In this document: positions 14,302 through 22,050 of the stretch, one piece after another | Layout of the letters: each line of letters begins with the position of its first letter | How positions within the stretch are numbered: the first letter of the stretch is position 1 | Translations under genes and position numbers: made by a program | Notes under the pieces: model-generated | Told to the model about the DNA's origin: nothing | What the model saw: only the letters and a program-made list of their open reading frames with translations | Database searches by the model: none | Source: Sodaliphilus pleomorphus | GTDB taxonomy: Bacteria; Bacteroidota; Bacteroidia; Bacteroidales; Muribaculaceae | Assembly: GCF_009676955.1 (NCBI RefSeq) | Contig: NZ_CP045696.1 | Coordinates: 2,499,001-2,563,000 of the forward strand | Direction: 5' to 3' | Length of the DNA: 64,000 bases

Positions 14302-15079
14302 CTGCTTCGTCTTGCGCTCGTAGACGCATAATTCTCGAGAGGGCGTCCGTTGCACGCTCATCTCGCTCTGCTTCTTTGCGCTTACCAGCGTTTGTCCTAT
14401 CGTTTGTTCCATTTCTTTGTGATTTATATGATTTGTCATTTCGTGACCAATACTCTAACCTGCGGGCCAATTCCCATGTCGGCTGACCCTCCCAACGCAT
14501 TTTTGTCTTAGACTTATTCATTTCAGACCAGTAGTCATAGAACTGCCTAATCATGTCTTTACCGTACTGGGCAACATACGGAATTAGCGAATCGTAGAAC
14601 TTTTTTCTCCGTTCAAGAGTTTCCTTCTCTTTGGTTTTCTTTTTTTGTAAATCTAACTTGTTAGATTTATTTTTTTCTACATTCTCATTTACATTCTCAT
14701 TTACATTTACATTGGGTTCGGGTTTGGTTTCTTCTTGGTTATTGTTTGGTTTCGGTTTGGTTTCGGTTTGGTTTTTTTTAGGTTTGCCACTGCTATCATT
14801 TTGGGTCTCGGTTGGTTCGACAGAAACTTGCTCTTGGTTAACTTCTGCTTTGCGTGGACGACCGCCTTTTTTGCCGTTCTCGTACTTACGATTATTGGCA
14901 TCAAGCTGTGGCTTAATCAAAGTAAAAATGCTACGAGGTATGGGCGGCAAGTCAACAGGTTCAATGCCATATAGACCATACTCCATGATAGCATCGTGCA
15001 GGAGCAACCGAATATCATCGGGCAACTCCTTTATAGCCTCATAGAAGCTTTTGTATATGACGAATGACTCACGTTCCAT
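14273..15079 (-). CDS. DUF6291 protein, probable replication initiator-like
   Basis: 268 residues from ATG 15079. The N-terminus (SFVIYKSFYEAIKELPDDI ... SIFTLIKPQLDANNRKYENG) has the DUF6291 pattern found in Bacteroidales phages and plasmids, at the position where a DnaD/replisome-organiser gene often sits. It is followed by a basic KKGGRPRK patch and a long low-complexity linker of Glu, Asn, Pro and Lys (about residues 95-150), then a helical C-terminal domain (ARRLEYWSRNDKSY). Its start is embedded in the end of the 36-residue CPCC ORF, suggesting coupled translation. Family call by resemblance. Confidence 0.66.
   Translation of the reverse strand: MERESFVIYKSFYEAIKELPDDIRLLLHDAIMEYGLYGIEPVDLPPIPRSIFTLIKPQLDANNRKYENGKKGGRPRKAEVNQEQVSVEPTETQNDSSGKPKKNQTETKPKPNNNQEETKPEPNVNVNENVNENVEKNKSNKLDLQKKKTKEKETLERRKKFYDSLIPYVAQYGKDMIRQFYDYWSEMNKSKTKMRWEGQPTWELARRLEYWSRNDKSYKSQRNGTNDRTNAGKRKEAERDERATDALSRIMRLRAQDEADGFVEIRDD
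14683..14712. repeat. Short direct repeats encoding Asn-Glu linker
   Basis: The sequence CATTCTCATTTA recurs in tandem with a shortened CATTTA version in this stretch, encoding NVNVNENVNEN in the DUF6291 linker. Tandem 6/12-bp units in frame, likely prone to length change. Confidence 0.5.
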
Positions 15080-15179
15080 ATTTTGACAAAACAAGACCTG
15101 CCTTGTCAACCTCTCTGCTTCCGCAGGTAACGTTTGAGGTACAACAAGGGCAGGTCTCTATATCTTTTCTCACGCTCAT
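15069..15179 (-). CDS. 36-residue Cys-rich small protein or leader peptide
   Basis: MSVRKDIETCPCCTSNVTCG at the start, ending in LSKYGT. The CPCC...C arrangement could bind a metal. It starts about 25 bases after a predicted transcription start and its stop overlaps the DUF6291 start region (ATG 15079 lies in its last codons). An imperfect inverted repeat (15094-15106 with 15144-15157) spans most of the gene, so translation through it would open a stem just ahead of the DUF6291 start. Either a small zinc protein or a leader peptide. Confidence 0.48.
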   Translation of the reverse strand: MSVRKDIETCPCCTSNVTCGSREVDKAGLVLSKYGT

Positions 15180-15210
15180 AAACGTTACCAAATGAGTGTT
15201 ATTTGATGAT

Positions 15211-15247
15211 GTAAAGATACAAAAAGTATTTGAAAATCGAATATATT
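15211..15247 (-). promoter_or_regulatory. Promoter with palindrome, second copy of the portal-type promoter
   Basis: Minus strand -7 TATCTTTAC (15211-15219) with an imperfect palindrome AAAGTATTTG / CGAATATATT (15223-15247) at the same distance as in the copy at 1713-1749. The -33 is again TATTC instead of TTTG. The two copies agree at most of about 48 positions. Confidence 0.6.
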
Positions 15248-15270
15248 TTGTCGACATTTTTTCGTGCAAC

Positions 15271-15747
15271 CTAAAATTTAACTTTTATGCCTTTCTCGAT
15301 ACTCAAACGCACCACCTCCTTACGATAATGGTCTATCATTAGTTTTAACTCAAAGTCTGACCATTTTTTCGATTGCCCGGCTCTTACCTGCAACAGAGTG
15401 AAGTTTCCCTCACCAATCTTGCATATCAGATTTTCACGATACCCTATGAGGTGGTCGGCTGAAAATCTATTGCAGTAGTGACATTCAGCGTTGCAGTTCT
15501 TTTCGTCCCAGCGTGTATTCATGTGGGTTCGGCTGTGAAAATGACCGCAGTCAGATTGCTCATACGGCTTTATTTGACCGCACGAAATACATCTAAACAG
15601 ACCACTTGGCATTGCGTCACGCAGTCGAATATACAGGGCGAATACCCTATCTAATTTCGCCACAAGGTTGACTTCTTTCTTGGCCTTCTTCTTTGGCGGC
15701 TCGTCGTTCTTCGGCTTTTTCTTCTTTCGCTTGTAGTAATATGGCAT
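15271..15747 (-). CDS. NinG/Rap-like recombination protein
   Basis: 158 residues from ATG 15747, two bases after the helicase stop. Lambda NinG (Rap) is a Holliday-junction and D-loop endonuclease. Seen here: very basic N-terminus (YYYKRKKKKPKNDE), then a cysteine/histidine region with CISCGQIKP, SDCGHFHSR, and NAECHYCNRF in the spacing of NinG, which is an HNH-like fold with a zinc site. C-terminus helical, ending GIKVKF. It is part of the recombination cluster to its right. Confidence 0.8.
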   Translation of the reverse strand: MPYYYKRKKKKPKNDEPPKKKAKKEVNLVAKLDRVFALYIRLRDAMPSGLFRCISCGQIKPYEQSDCGHFHSRTHMNTRWDEKNCNAECHYCNRFSADHLIGYRENLICKIGEGNFTLLQVRAGQSKKWSDFELKLMIDHYRKEVVRLSIEKGIKVKF

Positions 15748-15749
15748 GG

Positions 15750-16910
15750 TCAAAAAAATACATTTGTAAGCTGTCTGCCTTTCGATGTCACCATCCACTT
15801 GGTGCTATTGACTGGACACTCTATTCGCAGGTCGGCAACAGAGCCAAAGCGACTATAATTGCCGCACATATCGACCACCCAACCAATCTTGTCTTTACTC
15901 GGCCTTATCGCCCTTCCGACCATTTGGTAGTAGAGGGCAAGAGATTTTGTTGGACGAGCCAGCACTATCGTATCTAATTCCGGATAGTCGAAGCCAGTGG
16001 TCAGCACACCGACATTGGCAATCACTTCAATCTCGCCAGCCTTGAATCGGTTCAGCAAGTTCTCACGTTCTCGCTTGGGTGTCTCGCCTGTGACGATAGC
16101 ACAATTAGGAATGCTGTCACACACCATCTGTGCCTCTTTCGTGTATCGGGTGAACACCAGTATGCCTTTGCGCTTACCGCCACGCTTAGGATTTCTCAAT
16201 CGCTCAATGGTAGACAGCAGGTTCTCATAAAAATTACTCCTCTCATATTCTTGAAGCAGGGATTTATCGTCATAGTCAGCACCAGTGCTATTGCTCATTA
16301 CTCTCGTCATATCCATGTTGGTAATATCGTAGTAATTCAACTCCGCCAAAAAGCCTTGCGCCAATAATTCGTGGATTTGACAGTAGTAAATAACGTCTGT
16401 AAAAATTCTCGGTCTCGTTCTTGTCAAGAATTTCAGCATAGACCCCCAAGAGTTCGAGCATAGCCGATAAGGGGTTGCTGTAAGACCGATAACTTTGCGG
16501 TTTGGTTCAGCATGTATAAACTCCTCGTACATACCACCCTTGCTGTTGACGAAGTGGCACTCATCAACCATAATGTTCTTGAAGTGCTTAAAGTCGTCCA
16601 TGTGGTTCATGACACTGCCAATTGTGGCAAAGGTGATTCGGTTGATGTCTTTGCTGCCAACCGATGCAGAATACAACGAACAATCCCAAATCCCATAACT
16701 CTGCAATTTGGCAAAGTTCTGTTCAAGGATTTCCTTGCTTGGCTGAAACACCAGTAGTGGGCCATCAAGTTTTGAGGCAATATCCGCAATGACCAAACTC
16801 TTACCTGCGCCAGTTGGCAGGATTAGCAGGCCATTCTTGCGTCTCTTATCCTTAAAAGCCTCGACAGCCGCACGACTGGCATCCTCTTGATATTTGCGAA
16901 GCTTGTACAT
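15750..16910 (-). CDS. SF2 DEAD/DEAH-type helicase
   Basis: 386 residues. N-terminal domain: Q-like YKLRKYQEDASRAA, Walker A LPTGAGKS (about residue 33), Walker B VDECHF (a DECH variant), motif III GLTATPYR. C-terminal RecA-like domain: GILVFTRYT, ANVGVLTTGFDYP, and motif VI QMVGRAIRP. The length and TGFDYP ... GRAIRP pattern resemble the single-subunit phage helicases used in replication or recombination (UvsW/RadD-like). Start ATG 16910 overlaps the previous stop as TGATG. Confidence 0.9.
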   Translation of the reverse strand: MYKLRKYQEDASRAAVEAFKDKRRKNGLLILPTGAGKSLVIADIASKLDGPLLVFQPSKEILEQNFAKLQSYGIWDCSLYSASVGSKDINRITFATIGSVMNHMDDFKHFKNIMVDECHFVNSKGGMYEEFIHAEPNRKVIGLTATPYRLCSNSWGSMLKFLTRTRPRIFTDVIYYCQIHELLAQGFLAELNYYDITNMDMTRVMSNSTGADYDDKSLLQEYERSNFYENLLSTIERLRNPKRGGKRKGILVFTRYTKEAQMVCDSIPNCAIVTGETPKRERENLLNRFKAGEIEVIANVGVLTTGFDYPELDTIVLARPTKSLALYYQMVGRAIRPSKDKIGWVVDMCGNYSRFGSVADLRIECPVNSTKWMVTSKGRQLTNVFF

Positions 16911-17527
16911 CAAAAATCTTCGTTCTCCTGCTTGTCACCGCTACTCGGTTTCTTGACTTCTGGAAACTCAATGCCGAACAGTTCAAACATGGCTTTTCGG
17001 TTCTGATCTTCCTGCGCCCACAACTCATTGCGACCCCAGTCCGGAATGACATCTGCCTTTGCCAACTGGAATTTTCCATCGCACCAAGTGTAGGTCAAGT
17101 TGTACCCATTGAGCGCAAACGTAATGGTTTCAGTGGAGGGCAGACGCATTTCCTCTGTGCCTTGCTTCACTCTTGCAGCAAGTTCGCTGATACGCTTTTG
17201 GACTGCCAACAGGTTATCGTCAGCCTCCTTCTTCATGCGCTTGGCCTCCTCGTAAGCCTCCTGCTGTGCAAGCATAGCATTGGGCAACTTGTCCTCTTGA
17301 ATCTTGCAGTACTCCTCACGAATGTTCTGCACCTCATACTCATCAAGGTTTCGCAAAGTGACCGCATTATCGGGGAACAGGGCAACGAAGTGCTGGTTCA
17401 CCACATCCTCAATCTCCTTGAATGACTTGGCTTCGTCAAACAGGGTGAGAGGAAATTTTTCTTTCACTGCGTCCGACAAGACGAACTTGACCGCCTCTGG
17501 ACGATAATCAACAATGTCTGCTAACAT
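16910..17527 (-). CDS. Unknown coiled-coil protein in recombination cluster
   Basis: 205 residues. Residues about 75-120 are strongly heptad-like (EEAKRMKKEADDNLLAVQKR), followed by a small mixed domain (FALNGYNLTYTWCDGKFQLA) and an acidic tail. No family recognised. Lies between NinB-like and helicase genes, with a one-base overlap to the helicase. Confidence 0.6.
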   Translation of the reverse strand: MLADIVDYRPEAVKFVLSDAVKEKFPLTLFDEAKSFKEIEDVVNQHFVALFPDNAVTLRNLDEYEVQNIREEYCKIQEDKLPNAMLAQQEAYEEAKRMKKEADDNLLAVQKRISELAARVKQGTEEMRLPSTETITFALNGYNLTYTWCDGKFQLAKADVIPDWGRNELWAQEDQNRKAMFELFGIEFPEVKKPSSGDKQENEDF

Positions 17528-17544
17528 AAAATCTGATATTTGAG

Positions 17545-17982
17545 TTAAACATAATTCTTGTATTGCTCAATCTGCTGTTGCGCATACACCAATGCTCGAT
17601 GCTCATTTGGTTCGGGCAGGTATAATCCGCACACCGCACTCGAATAGTTTCGGAATCGTTCAATCGCCAAAGTCATTTCAGCCTTATCTAACTCCGTGCT
17701 ACTTCGCACATAGGTGACCTCAAACCCTCGCTTGTTCTTTCGCTTGTGCAGAAACAATTCGGGGTTACACTTCTTCTTGAAGATGTCGTGCTTGACCTCT
17801 TCCATCGTGTAGCCAAACTCACTGGCGAAATAGCATAGCAACACGTGCAAGTAGGAGTTTTGCGCAAGCGACCTGTTAGTAGTCTTTCGCTTCAACTCCA
17901 CCAGCGCCTTTTCAGTGTAAAGCTGATTGACCTTAGCCTTAAACTTTGACCTGTCGTACTCGTTCTGCAAGTCGTAAATCAT
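17545..17982 (-). CDS. NinB/Orf-like recombination mediator
   Basis: 145 residues. Lambda Orf (NinB) helps load the annealing protein on SSB-coated DNA. Features shared: a short N-terminal strand region, KTTNRSLAQNSYLHVLLCYF corresponding to the NRSLDQNRKLW helix of Orf, then DIFKKKCNPELF and a SSTELDKAEMTLAIERFRNY segment with ending LPEPNEHR. Similar length (lambda Orf 146). Next to an SSB-like gene, which fits the role. Confidence 0.75.
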   Translation of the reverse strand: MIYDLQNEYDRSKFKAKVNQLYTEKALVELKRKTTNRSLAQNSYLHVLLCYFASEFGYTMEEVKHDIFKKKCNPELFLHKRKNKRGFEVTYVRSSTELDKAEMTLAIERFRNYSSAVCGLYLPEPNEHRALVYAQQQIEQYKNYV

Positions 17983-17991
17983 CAGAAATCA

Positions 17992-18387
17992 TCAGAATGG
18001 CAACTCATCTTCCTGCACGTCTGTTTCTGCCAAAGGCGCAATCTGAACCGTTCCTGCTTGGTTGCTATCATCGAAAATCATCGGTTTGAAGTCACCGAGA
18101 TAGGTTTTCTTCTTCAACTCAACAATCTCTGGATTTGCGCCTTCGCGGAACTCCTTGCTCAACTGCTGCTTGCAGTAGTGTGTCTTGCCGAACTGGCTTA
18201 CCTCTCTGCGTTGACGAATCTGCAAACCGAGATAGCAAGCCTTCGCCCTGCCAGTCGTGTCGTCTTTGGTCACATATAGGTCGTTCCCCTCAATCGGTAT
18301 GACCATGCAACGCACACCACGAATAGTGGCCATTCCGCTATTGTGGAGTTTCAACAGGTCAATAGACCCACATAAATCTTGACTCAT
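17992..18387 (-). CDS. SSB-like single-stranded DNA-binding protein (candidate)
   Basis: 131 residues. Ends DVQEDELPF: an acidic stretch finishing in LPF, like the C-terminal tip of SSB proteins (DDDIPF), which recruits partner proteins. The body is beta-rich and basic (GRAKACYLGLQIRQRREVSQ), compatible with an OB fold, but without a recognisable classic SSB motif. Its neighbours are NinB-like, exonuclease and RecA-like genes, where phage SSB genes commonly sit. I call it a likely divergent SSB. Confidence 0.62.
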   Translation of the reverse strand: MSQDLCGSIDLLKLHNSGMATIRGVRCMVIPIEGNDLYVTKDDTTGRAKACYLGLQIRQRREVSQFGKTHYCKQQLSKEFREGANPEIVELKKKTYLGDFKPMIFDDSNQAGTVQIAPLAETDVQEDELPF

Positions 18388-18521
18388 TTCTTAATTCTGT
18401 TTAATCGTTTTTCTATTTTCTCGGCAAGCAGACCCGCTCGCCTTCTCTTGTTGATTTCACGAGTGCTGCCATGGTGTTCCGTTGACTGATATGCTCGCAG
18501 GAACACCACGACATTACTCAT
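18384..18521 (-). CDS. Unknown 45-residue basic protein
   Basis: From ATG 18521 (a GTG at 18545 would extend it by 8 residues and overlap the nuclease stop). Sequence contains REINKRRRAGLLAEKIEKRL, a basic helix. Its stop overlaps the ATG of the SSB-like gene. Function unknown. Confidence 0.48.
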   Translation of the reverse strand: MSNVVVFLRAYQSTEHHGSTREINKRRRAGLLAEKIEKRLNRIKK

Positions 18522-18537
18522 ATCGCTATTGCTGACC

Positions 18538-19494
18538 TCAATCACTGAGACCAAAGATTTTGGTGTCAGTAATCTCGCTCCGATGCTCCTCCAGAAACTC
18601 TATGAAACGCTCACATTGCTGACGGATAATCTCCGTACTTTGTGCGTGATTGTAGTCATAAATCTCCTTATAGAAATCACCAGTTATCAGCGGTGAACGA
18701 GGACCACCACCCTTCAACTGAACAACCGAGAACTCGAATGCCTTTACGTCTGTGCAATCTCCGCTCTCGATTAGGCAGTAAGGATAGACGTGCCGTTGCC
18801 AATACTTCTGATAGTTGCCAAAGGTGTAGGACTTCGTGGTCTTGATGTCGTACACTTTGTCACGGATTAACTCATCGATATATCCATACAACTTCACTAC
18901 ACCATAGGCGGTGTCAATGGTTGCAGTGGTATAGTGCTGACTCAACGCACCATCGAAGTATTCGGCCATACTCTTGCATAACTGCTTGTCAAAGTAGAAC
19001 TCAAAACCATCGATCGAGCCATAGATAAACGGCTTACCGAGTTTGCTCACAAGGTCATAATAAGGCTGTAACATTTCGCCCAAACCATCTTCTTCAGCAA
19101 CATGCGGCTTACCATCAACATATGTAACGACCGCTCCAAAGGTTTTCTTCGCAAACTCATCGAAGCTATTTGCAGAGGCAATGAAGTAATCGTTGTTCTG
19201 CGTGTCTCGTTTGGCGATTATGCAGTCCACAATCTCGTTGAATATTGTGCCTTTATCTGCCGCCTCGCTCGGCTCAAATGGCTTGCGGTTAATCTTGTCG
19301 AGCAGTTCTTGCAACAGGAGGGCATCCACCTCATCTTGCGAGAAGTGGAACGTACCCTCCGTTTCGCTGTAGTTCTTATGCCACTTGCCCTCCTCGTCTT
19401 GGTAGAAGAAATCTTCTGCACTTGTCGTTAGATACTTCGTAAACGCATCAAGCAATGTGGGATAAAAAGCGTACTTATGCTGCTGCTTGCTCAT
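18538..19494 (-). CDS. PD-(D/E)XK exonuclease, RecB/Cas4-like
   Basis: 318 residues. GYIDELIRDKVYDIKTTK at about residues 200-220 contains the catalytic D...DxK signature of the PD-(D/E)XK fold, and a later YQKYWQRHVYPYCLIES matches the QxxxY motif of the RecB/Cas4-like branch. Such phage nucleases resect double-strand ends for the paired annealing/strand-exchange protein, here the RecA-like ATPase next door, with which it overlaps by 20 bases. No Fe-S cysteine cluster seen. Confidence 0.82.
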   Translation of the reverse strand: MSKQQHKYAFYPTLLDAFTKYLTTSAEDFFYQDEEGKWHKNYSETEGTFHFSQDEVDALLLQELLDKINRKPFEPSEAADKGTIFNEIVDCIIAKRDTQNNDYFIASANSFDEFAKKTFGAVVTYVDGKPHVAEEDGLGEMLQPYYDLVSKLGKPFIYGSIDGFEFYFDKQLCKSMAEYFDGALSQHYTTATIDTAYGVVKLYGYIDELIRDKVYDIKTTKSYTFGNYQKYWQRHVYPYCLIESGDCTDVKAFEFSVVQLKGGGPRSPLITGDFYKEIYDYNHAQSTEIIRQQCERFIEFLEEHRSEITDTKIFGLSD

Positions 19495-20422
19495 ACTTCT
19501 TCGTTGCTCGGTTGTAAGTCAAACCCAACTCGCCACACTTGGCGGTAATCAGCTTGTTCGCACGTGCCTTACTGTCCCAAATTGCGTTGTAGCTACCGAT
19601 ACGCTCAACCGCCTTGTTGGCAGTGTCAACATCCGTGATACTTGCGATGTCTGCCTCGATTTGGGCAATCAGTTCAACATAATCGTTGCCGATACTTGCT
19701 TGCTGCGCAAGGTATCGGTTGTAACTCGCAAAGACGTTGGTCAAAAAGTTGTTCTGACCAACCACCTCGGCTTGCGCATTGATGATAGTCGGAATCTTGT
19801 TGAACTGCGGCAAGTTGCAGGTGTTCTTGGCATAGAACTTCTCCTGCGGACTCCAGTAGATTGCACGCTCCTCGCCAATGGCTTGCATATAGCCAACGAG
19901 GTCCAGCTCTTTCAGCAGGTCGCCGAGTGACGAGCCACCCATGTCGGGACGGACAATTCGGGTGTCACCATCCTTGTCCTCCTTCTCGTGGGCAACGAAC
20001 ACGATGTTCTTGCCCATCATAGTTACTCGTTTCAGGAACTCAACGAACATCACCTTACGGGCGCCATAGCCTTTCAGCGCAAGTGAGCCATCACGCATCT
20101 TCATCTTGCTGTCGTTGCGCATGATGTAATCAGACATAAAGTCGAGCATCTTGCCGGCTGTGTCAATGACAATCGTTTGGAACGAAATATCACCACTGGC
20201 AAGTTCGTCAAGCGCATCAGTCACTTGTTCCCAGTTCTGTACTTGCAGGGTAGGACACTGGAAAGCTTTGTTCACTCGGTTGACTCCGCCATCGAAGTCA
20301 AACATCACAGGGTCGGGCGCAGAGAGCGCAAGGGTAGACTTTCCCATACCGGGCTGACCATAGATGAGCATCTTAATAGTCGAGTTAGTCTCCAACTCAT
20401 TTGGTTTCTTAAATAAACTCAT
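19475..20422 (-). CDS. RecA-like ATPase (Sak4-type, AAA_24)
   Basis: 315 residues from ATG 20422, which has the AGAGCA leader. Walker A GQPGMGKST at residues 22-30, Walker B TIVIDTAGK, then a FVAHEKEDKDGDTRIVRPDM segment and a helical C-terminal third. The pattern is that of Sak4-like single-strand annealing ATPases found in phages, which act with a paired nuclease and SSB. Placement directly before the nuclease supports this. A general AAA ATPase is the alternative. Confidence 0.8.
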   Translation of the reverse strand: MSLFKKPNELETNSTIKMLIYGQPGMGKSTLALSAPDPVMFDFDGGVNRVNKAFQCPTLQVQNWEQVTDALDELASGDISFQTIVIDTAGKMLDFMSDYIMRNDSKMKMRDGSLALKGYGARKVMFVEFLKRVTMMGKNIVFVAHEKEDKDGDTRIVRPDMGGSSLGDLLKELDLVGYMQAIGEERAIYWSPQEKFYAKNTCNLPQFNKIPTIINAQAEVVGQNNFLTNVFASYNRYLAQQASIGNDYVELIAQIEADIASITDVDTANKAVERIGSYNAIWDSKARANKLITAKCGELGLTYNRATKKYEQAAA

Positions 20423-20433
20423 TGCTCTTTGAT

Positions 20434-20988
20434 TTAAGAGGTTAAACAAAATATATCATTCTTATCGGCATACTTGACGAACTCGGCCTTCTCGTGAATA
20501 CCAAGTTTCGCATACACCGATTTGATATGATTCTTGATTGTGTGAGGTGACAAGAACAACCGCTCCGCAATCTCCTCATTCGAAAGTCCATCATAGACAA
20601 GTCGCATAACCCGCAATTCTGCTTCCGATAGCTTTGAGTTGAATTTCGGGCAGCAAATAACTCCTTCGTGCTTGCACTCACCACGAAGTGGGCATGACAC
20701 TCGCTCCATGTTGAATGTGCCGTTGGCGAGGTCGATTTTAGTGTTATCCAGTTTGCCGAGGTTGCACTTGCAAAACCTGCGCACCATAAGGAACTGGTAA
20801 TACTTCCCATTAGTCGCACTCCTCGAATACTCCTCTTGAAGTGACGCATACGCAGCAGGGTACATTTCGCTGATTGACGATAGTAGACCAGCAATAATGT
20901 CCGTGTCGTTCTCTGTCAACTTGCAGTTGCGGCCATCAGTAGTGATATACCACAACTCATCGTCGTAGATGTAAAATTCAAGCTTCAT
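20434..20988 (-). CDS. LuxR-type HTH transcription regulator
   Basis: 184 residues from ATG 20988. C-terminal LuxR/GerE HTH: LSEAELRVMRLVYDGLSNEE then IAERLFLSPHTIKNHIKSVY and AKLGI, a full match to the domain. Ahead of it is a Cys cluster (CPLRGECKHEGVICC), probably a zinc or redox site, and an unknown N-terminal domain. Second gene of the early operon, so a candidate activator of the repeated promoters in the element; that link is inference. Confidence 0.85.
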   Translation of the reverse strand: MKLEFYIYDDELWYITTDGRNCKLTENDTDIIAGLLSSISEMYPAAYASLQEEYSRSATNGKYYQFLMVRRFCKCNLGKLDNTKIDLANGTFNMERVSCPLRGECKHEGVICCPKFNSKLSEAELRVMRLVYDGLSNEEIAERLFLSPHTIKNHIKSVYAKLGIHEKAEFVKYADKNDIFCLTS

Positions 20989-21235
20989 CCCACAAGTCAT
21001 CAACAGGAATACCAGTAATCTCGGACAATATCTCGCAATGTTTGGGGTTGTTTGGCTTCATGCCGTAAGAAATCCAGTTGCGAACCGTTGCTGTGCTGAC
21101 ACCAGTTTTTGATGCCACCTCGTTAACGAATTCGGTCTTTGGGTGACTGCTATTCGGCAATGAATCGTAATAACCCCGTAGGGTCATTTTGGGCAAATTC
21201 TCGCCCAAATGTTCTTGCGTCTCAATTACTCTCAT
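20978..21235 (-). CDS. Cro-like HTH protein
   Basis: 85 residues. TKTEFVNEVASKTGVSTATV-type HTH (residues about 33-55, with VRNWISYGMKPNNPKHCEIL recognition helix and after), and a C-terminal TGIPVDDLWDEA typical of XRE family members. First gene of the early minus-strand operon, facing the repressor gene across the operator at 21288-21310, so it is likely the antirepressor/Cro of the switch. Confidence 0.75.
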   Translation of the reverse strand: MRVIETQEHLGENLPKMTLRGYYDSLPNSSHPKTEFVNEVASKTGVSTATVRNWISYGMKPNNPKHCEILSEITGIPVDDLWDEA

Positions 21236-21268
21236 TATCTTTGCAGTGTTTTAATTAGTAATACAGTG

Positions 21269-21310
21269 CAAAAGTACAAATAATTTTTAGATTAAACTAA
21301 TGATAATCTA
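21269..21310 (-). promoter_or_regulatory. Early promoter and operator of the lysogeny switch
   Basis: Minus strand -7 TACTTTTG (21269-21276), 20-base spacer, -33 TTAG (21297-21300). A perfect inverted repeat TAGATTA / TAATCTA (21288-21294 and 21304-21310) covers the -33 region, where a bound repressor would block the promoter. The motif TTAGATTAA recurs in the excisionase-like promoter. Confidence 0.65.
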
Positions 21311-21341
21311 TTATTTTCTTTTGCTTAACAATTTTTAAGAA

Positions 21342-21740
21342 ATGAGCGTAAAGGAACGTCTAATTTTGTTTATCAAGTCACTCGGCATTACTAATGCAGA
21401 GTTTGAACGTGTCTGCAATCTGTCGAACGGATTTGTCAATAACACCAACGACCGGATGCGGAAATCGTCACTGAAACAAATCTCTGACGCATTTCCGCAA
21501 CTCAATGTCGATTGGGTTATAAATGGCAATGGCGAAATGCTGCTGCCCGAGGAAAAGAACCCGACAACCATCAACGACCTCATTAAAATTGTCGGCAAGT
21601 TGGTAGAGCAGGGAGAAGTCAATGCCGAGGCGAACAGAGCCAATGCCGAAGCCATCAATAGGCTTTCGCTGAACTTGGAACGACTCATTACTCTCATCGA
21701 GAGTAACGGGTCAATCAGTATTGAAAAAGCCATCGAATAA
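21342..21740 (+). CDS. Phage repressor, HTH with coiled-coil tail
   Basis: 132 residues. N-terminal HTH (VKERLILFIKSLGITNAEFE ... NGFVNNTNDRMR ... LKQISDAFPQLNVDWVINGN) in the arrangement of Bacteroidales prophage repressors, ending in a polar helical tail (about residues 75-132, NAEANRANAEAINRLSLNLE). No LexA-like peptidase domain, so induction would not be by RecA-driven self-cleavage. Divergent to the Cro-like gene; likely the lysogeny repressor. Confidence 0.78.
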   Translation: MSVKERLILFIKSLGITNAEFERVCNLSNGFVNNTNDRMRKSSLKQISDAFPQLNVDWVINGNGEMLLPEEKNPTTINDLIKIVGKLVEQGEVNAEANRANAEAINRLSLNLERLITLIESNGSISIEKAIE

Positions 21741-21774
21741 ATATGTTCTATATCAACGGCAAATACTATCTTAT

Positions 21775-22050
21775 ATGAATATATCACCGACTGGCGTAGC
21801 AATTACTGACCGCTTCTTCGAAGCAATCGAAATTCTCCGCTCAAAAAAGAAGTTGAGAGGGCTACAAACGCTGACGAGGAACCACGGGCTGAACTATGGT
21901 AACGTGGCGTTCATCAAGTCACACAGGAATACCAGTGTTCTCAAACCCGAAATTCTTGCCTACTTGGCGCGGGATTACGGAATATCTTGCGAATGGCTGC
22001 TACTTGGCATTGGGCCAGTTTTCAAGACTGTGCCCGCCAAAAACGCATAA
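21775..22050 (+). CDS. HTH protein, second repressor-like gene
   Basis: 91 residues from ATG 21775; the frame extends to a TTG at 21721 overlapping the repressor end, which is less likely. GLQTLTRNHGLNYGNVAFIK and EILAYLARDYGISCEWLLLG have the spacing of an XRE-type HTH with the closing CEWLL(L)G signature. Same orientation as the repressor. Could be a co-repressor or control protein. Confidence 0.65.
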   Translation: MNISPTGVAITDRFFEAIEILRSKKKLRGLQTLTRNHGLNYGNVAFIKSHRNTSVLKPEILAYLARDYGISCEWLLLGIGPVFKTVPAKNA

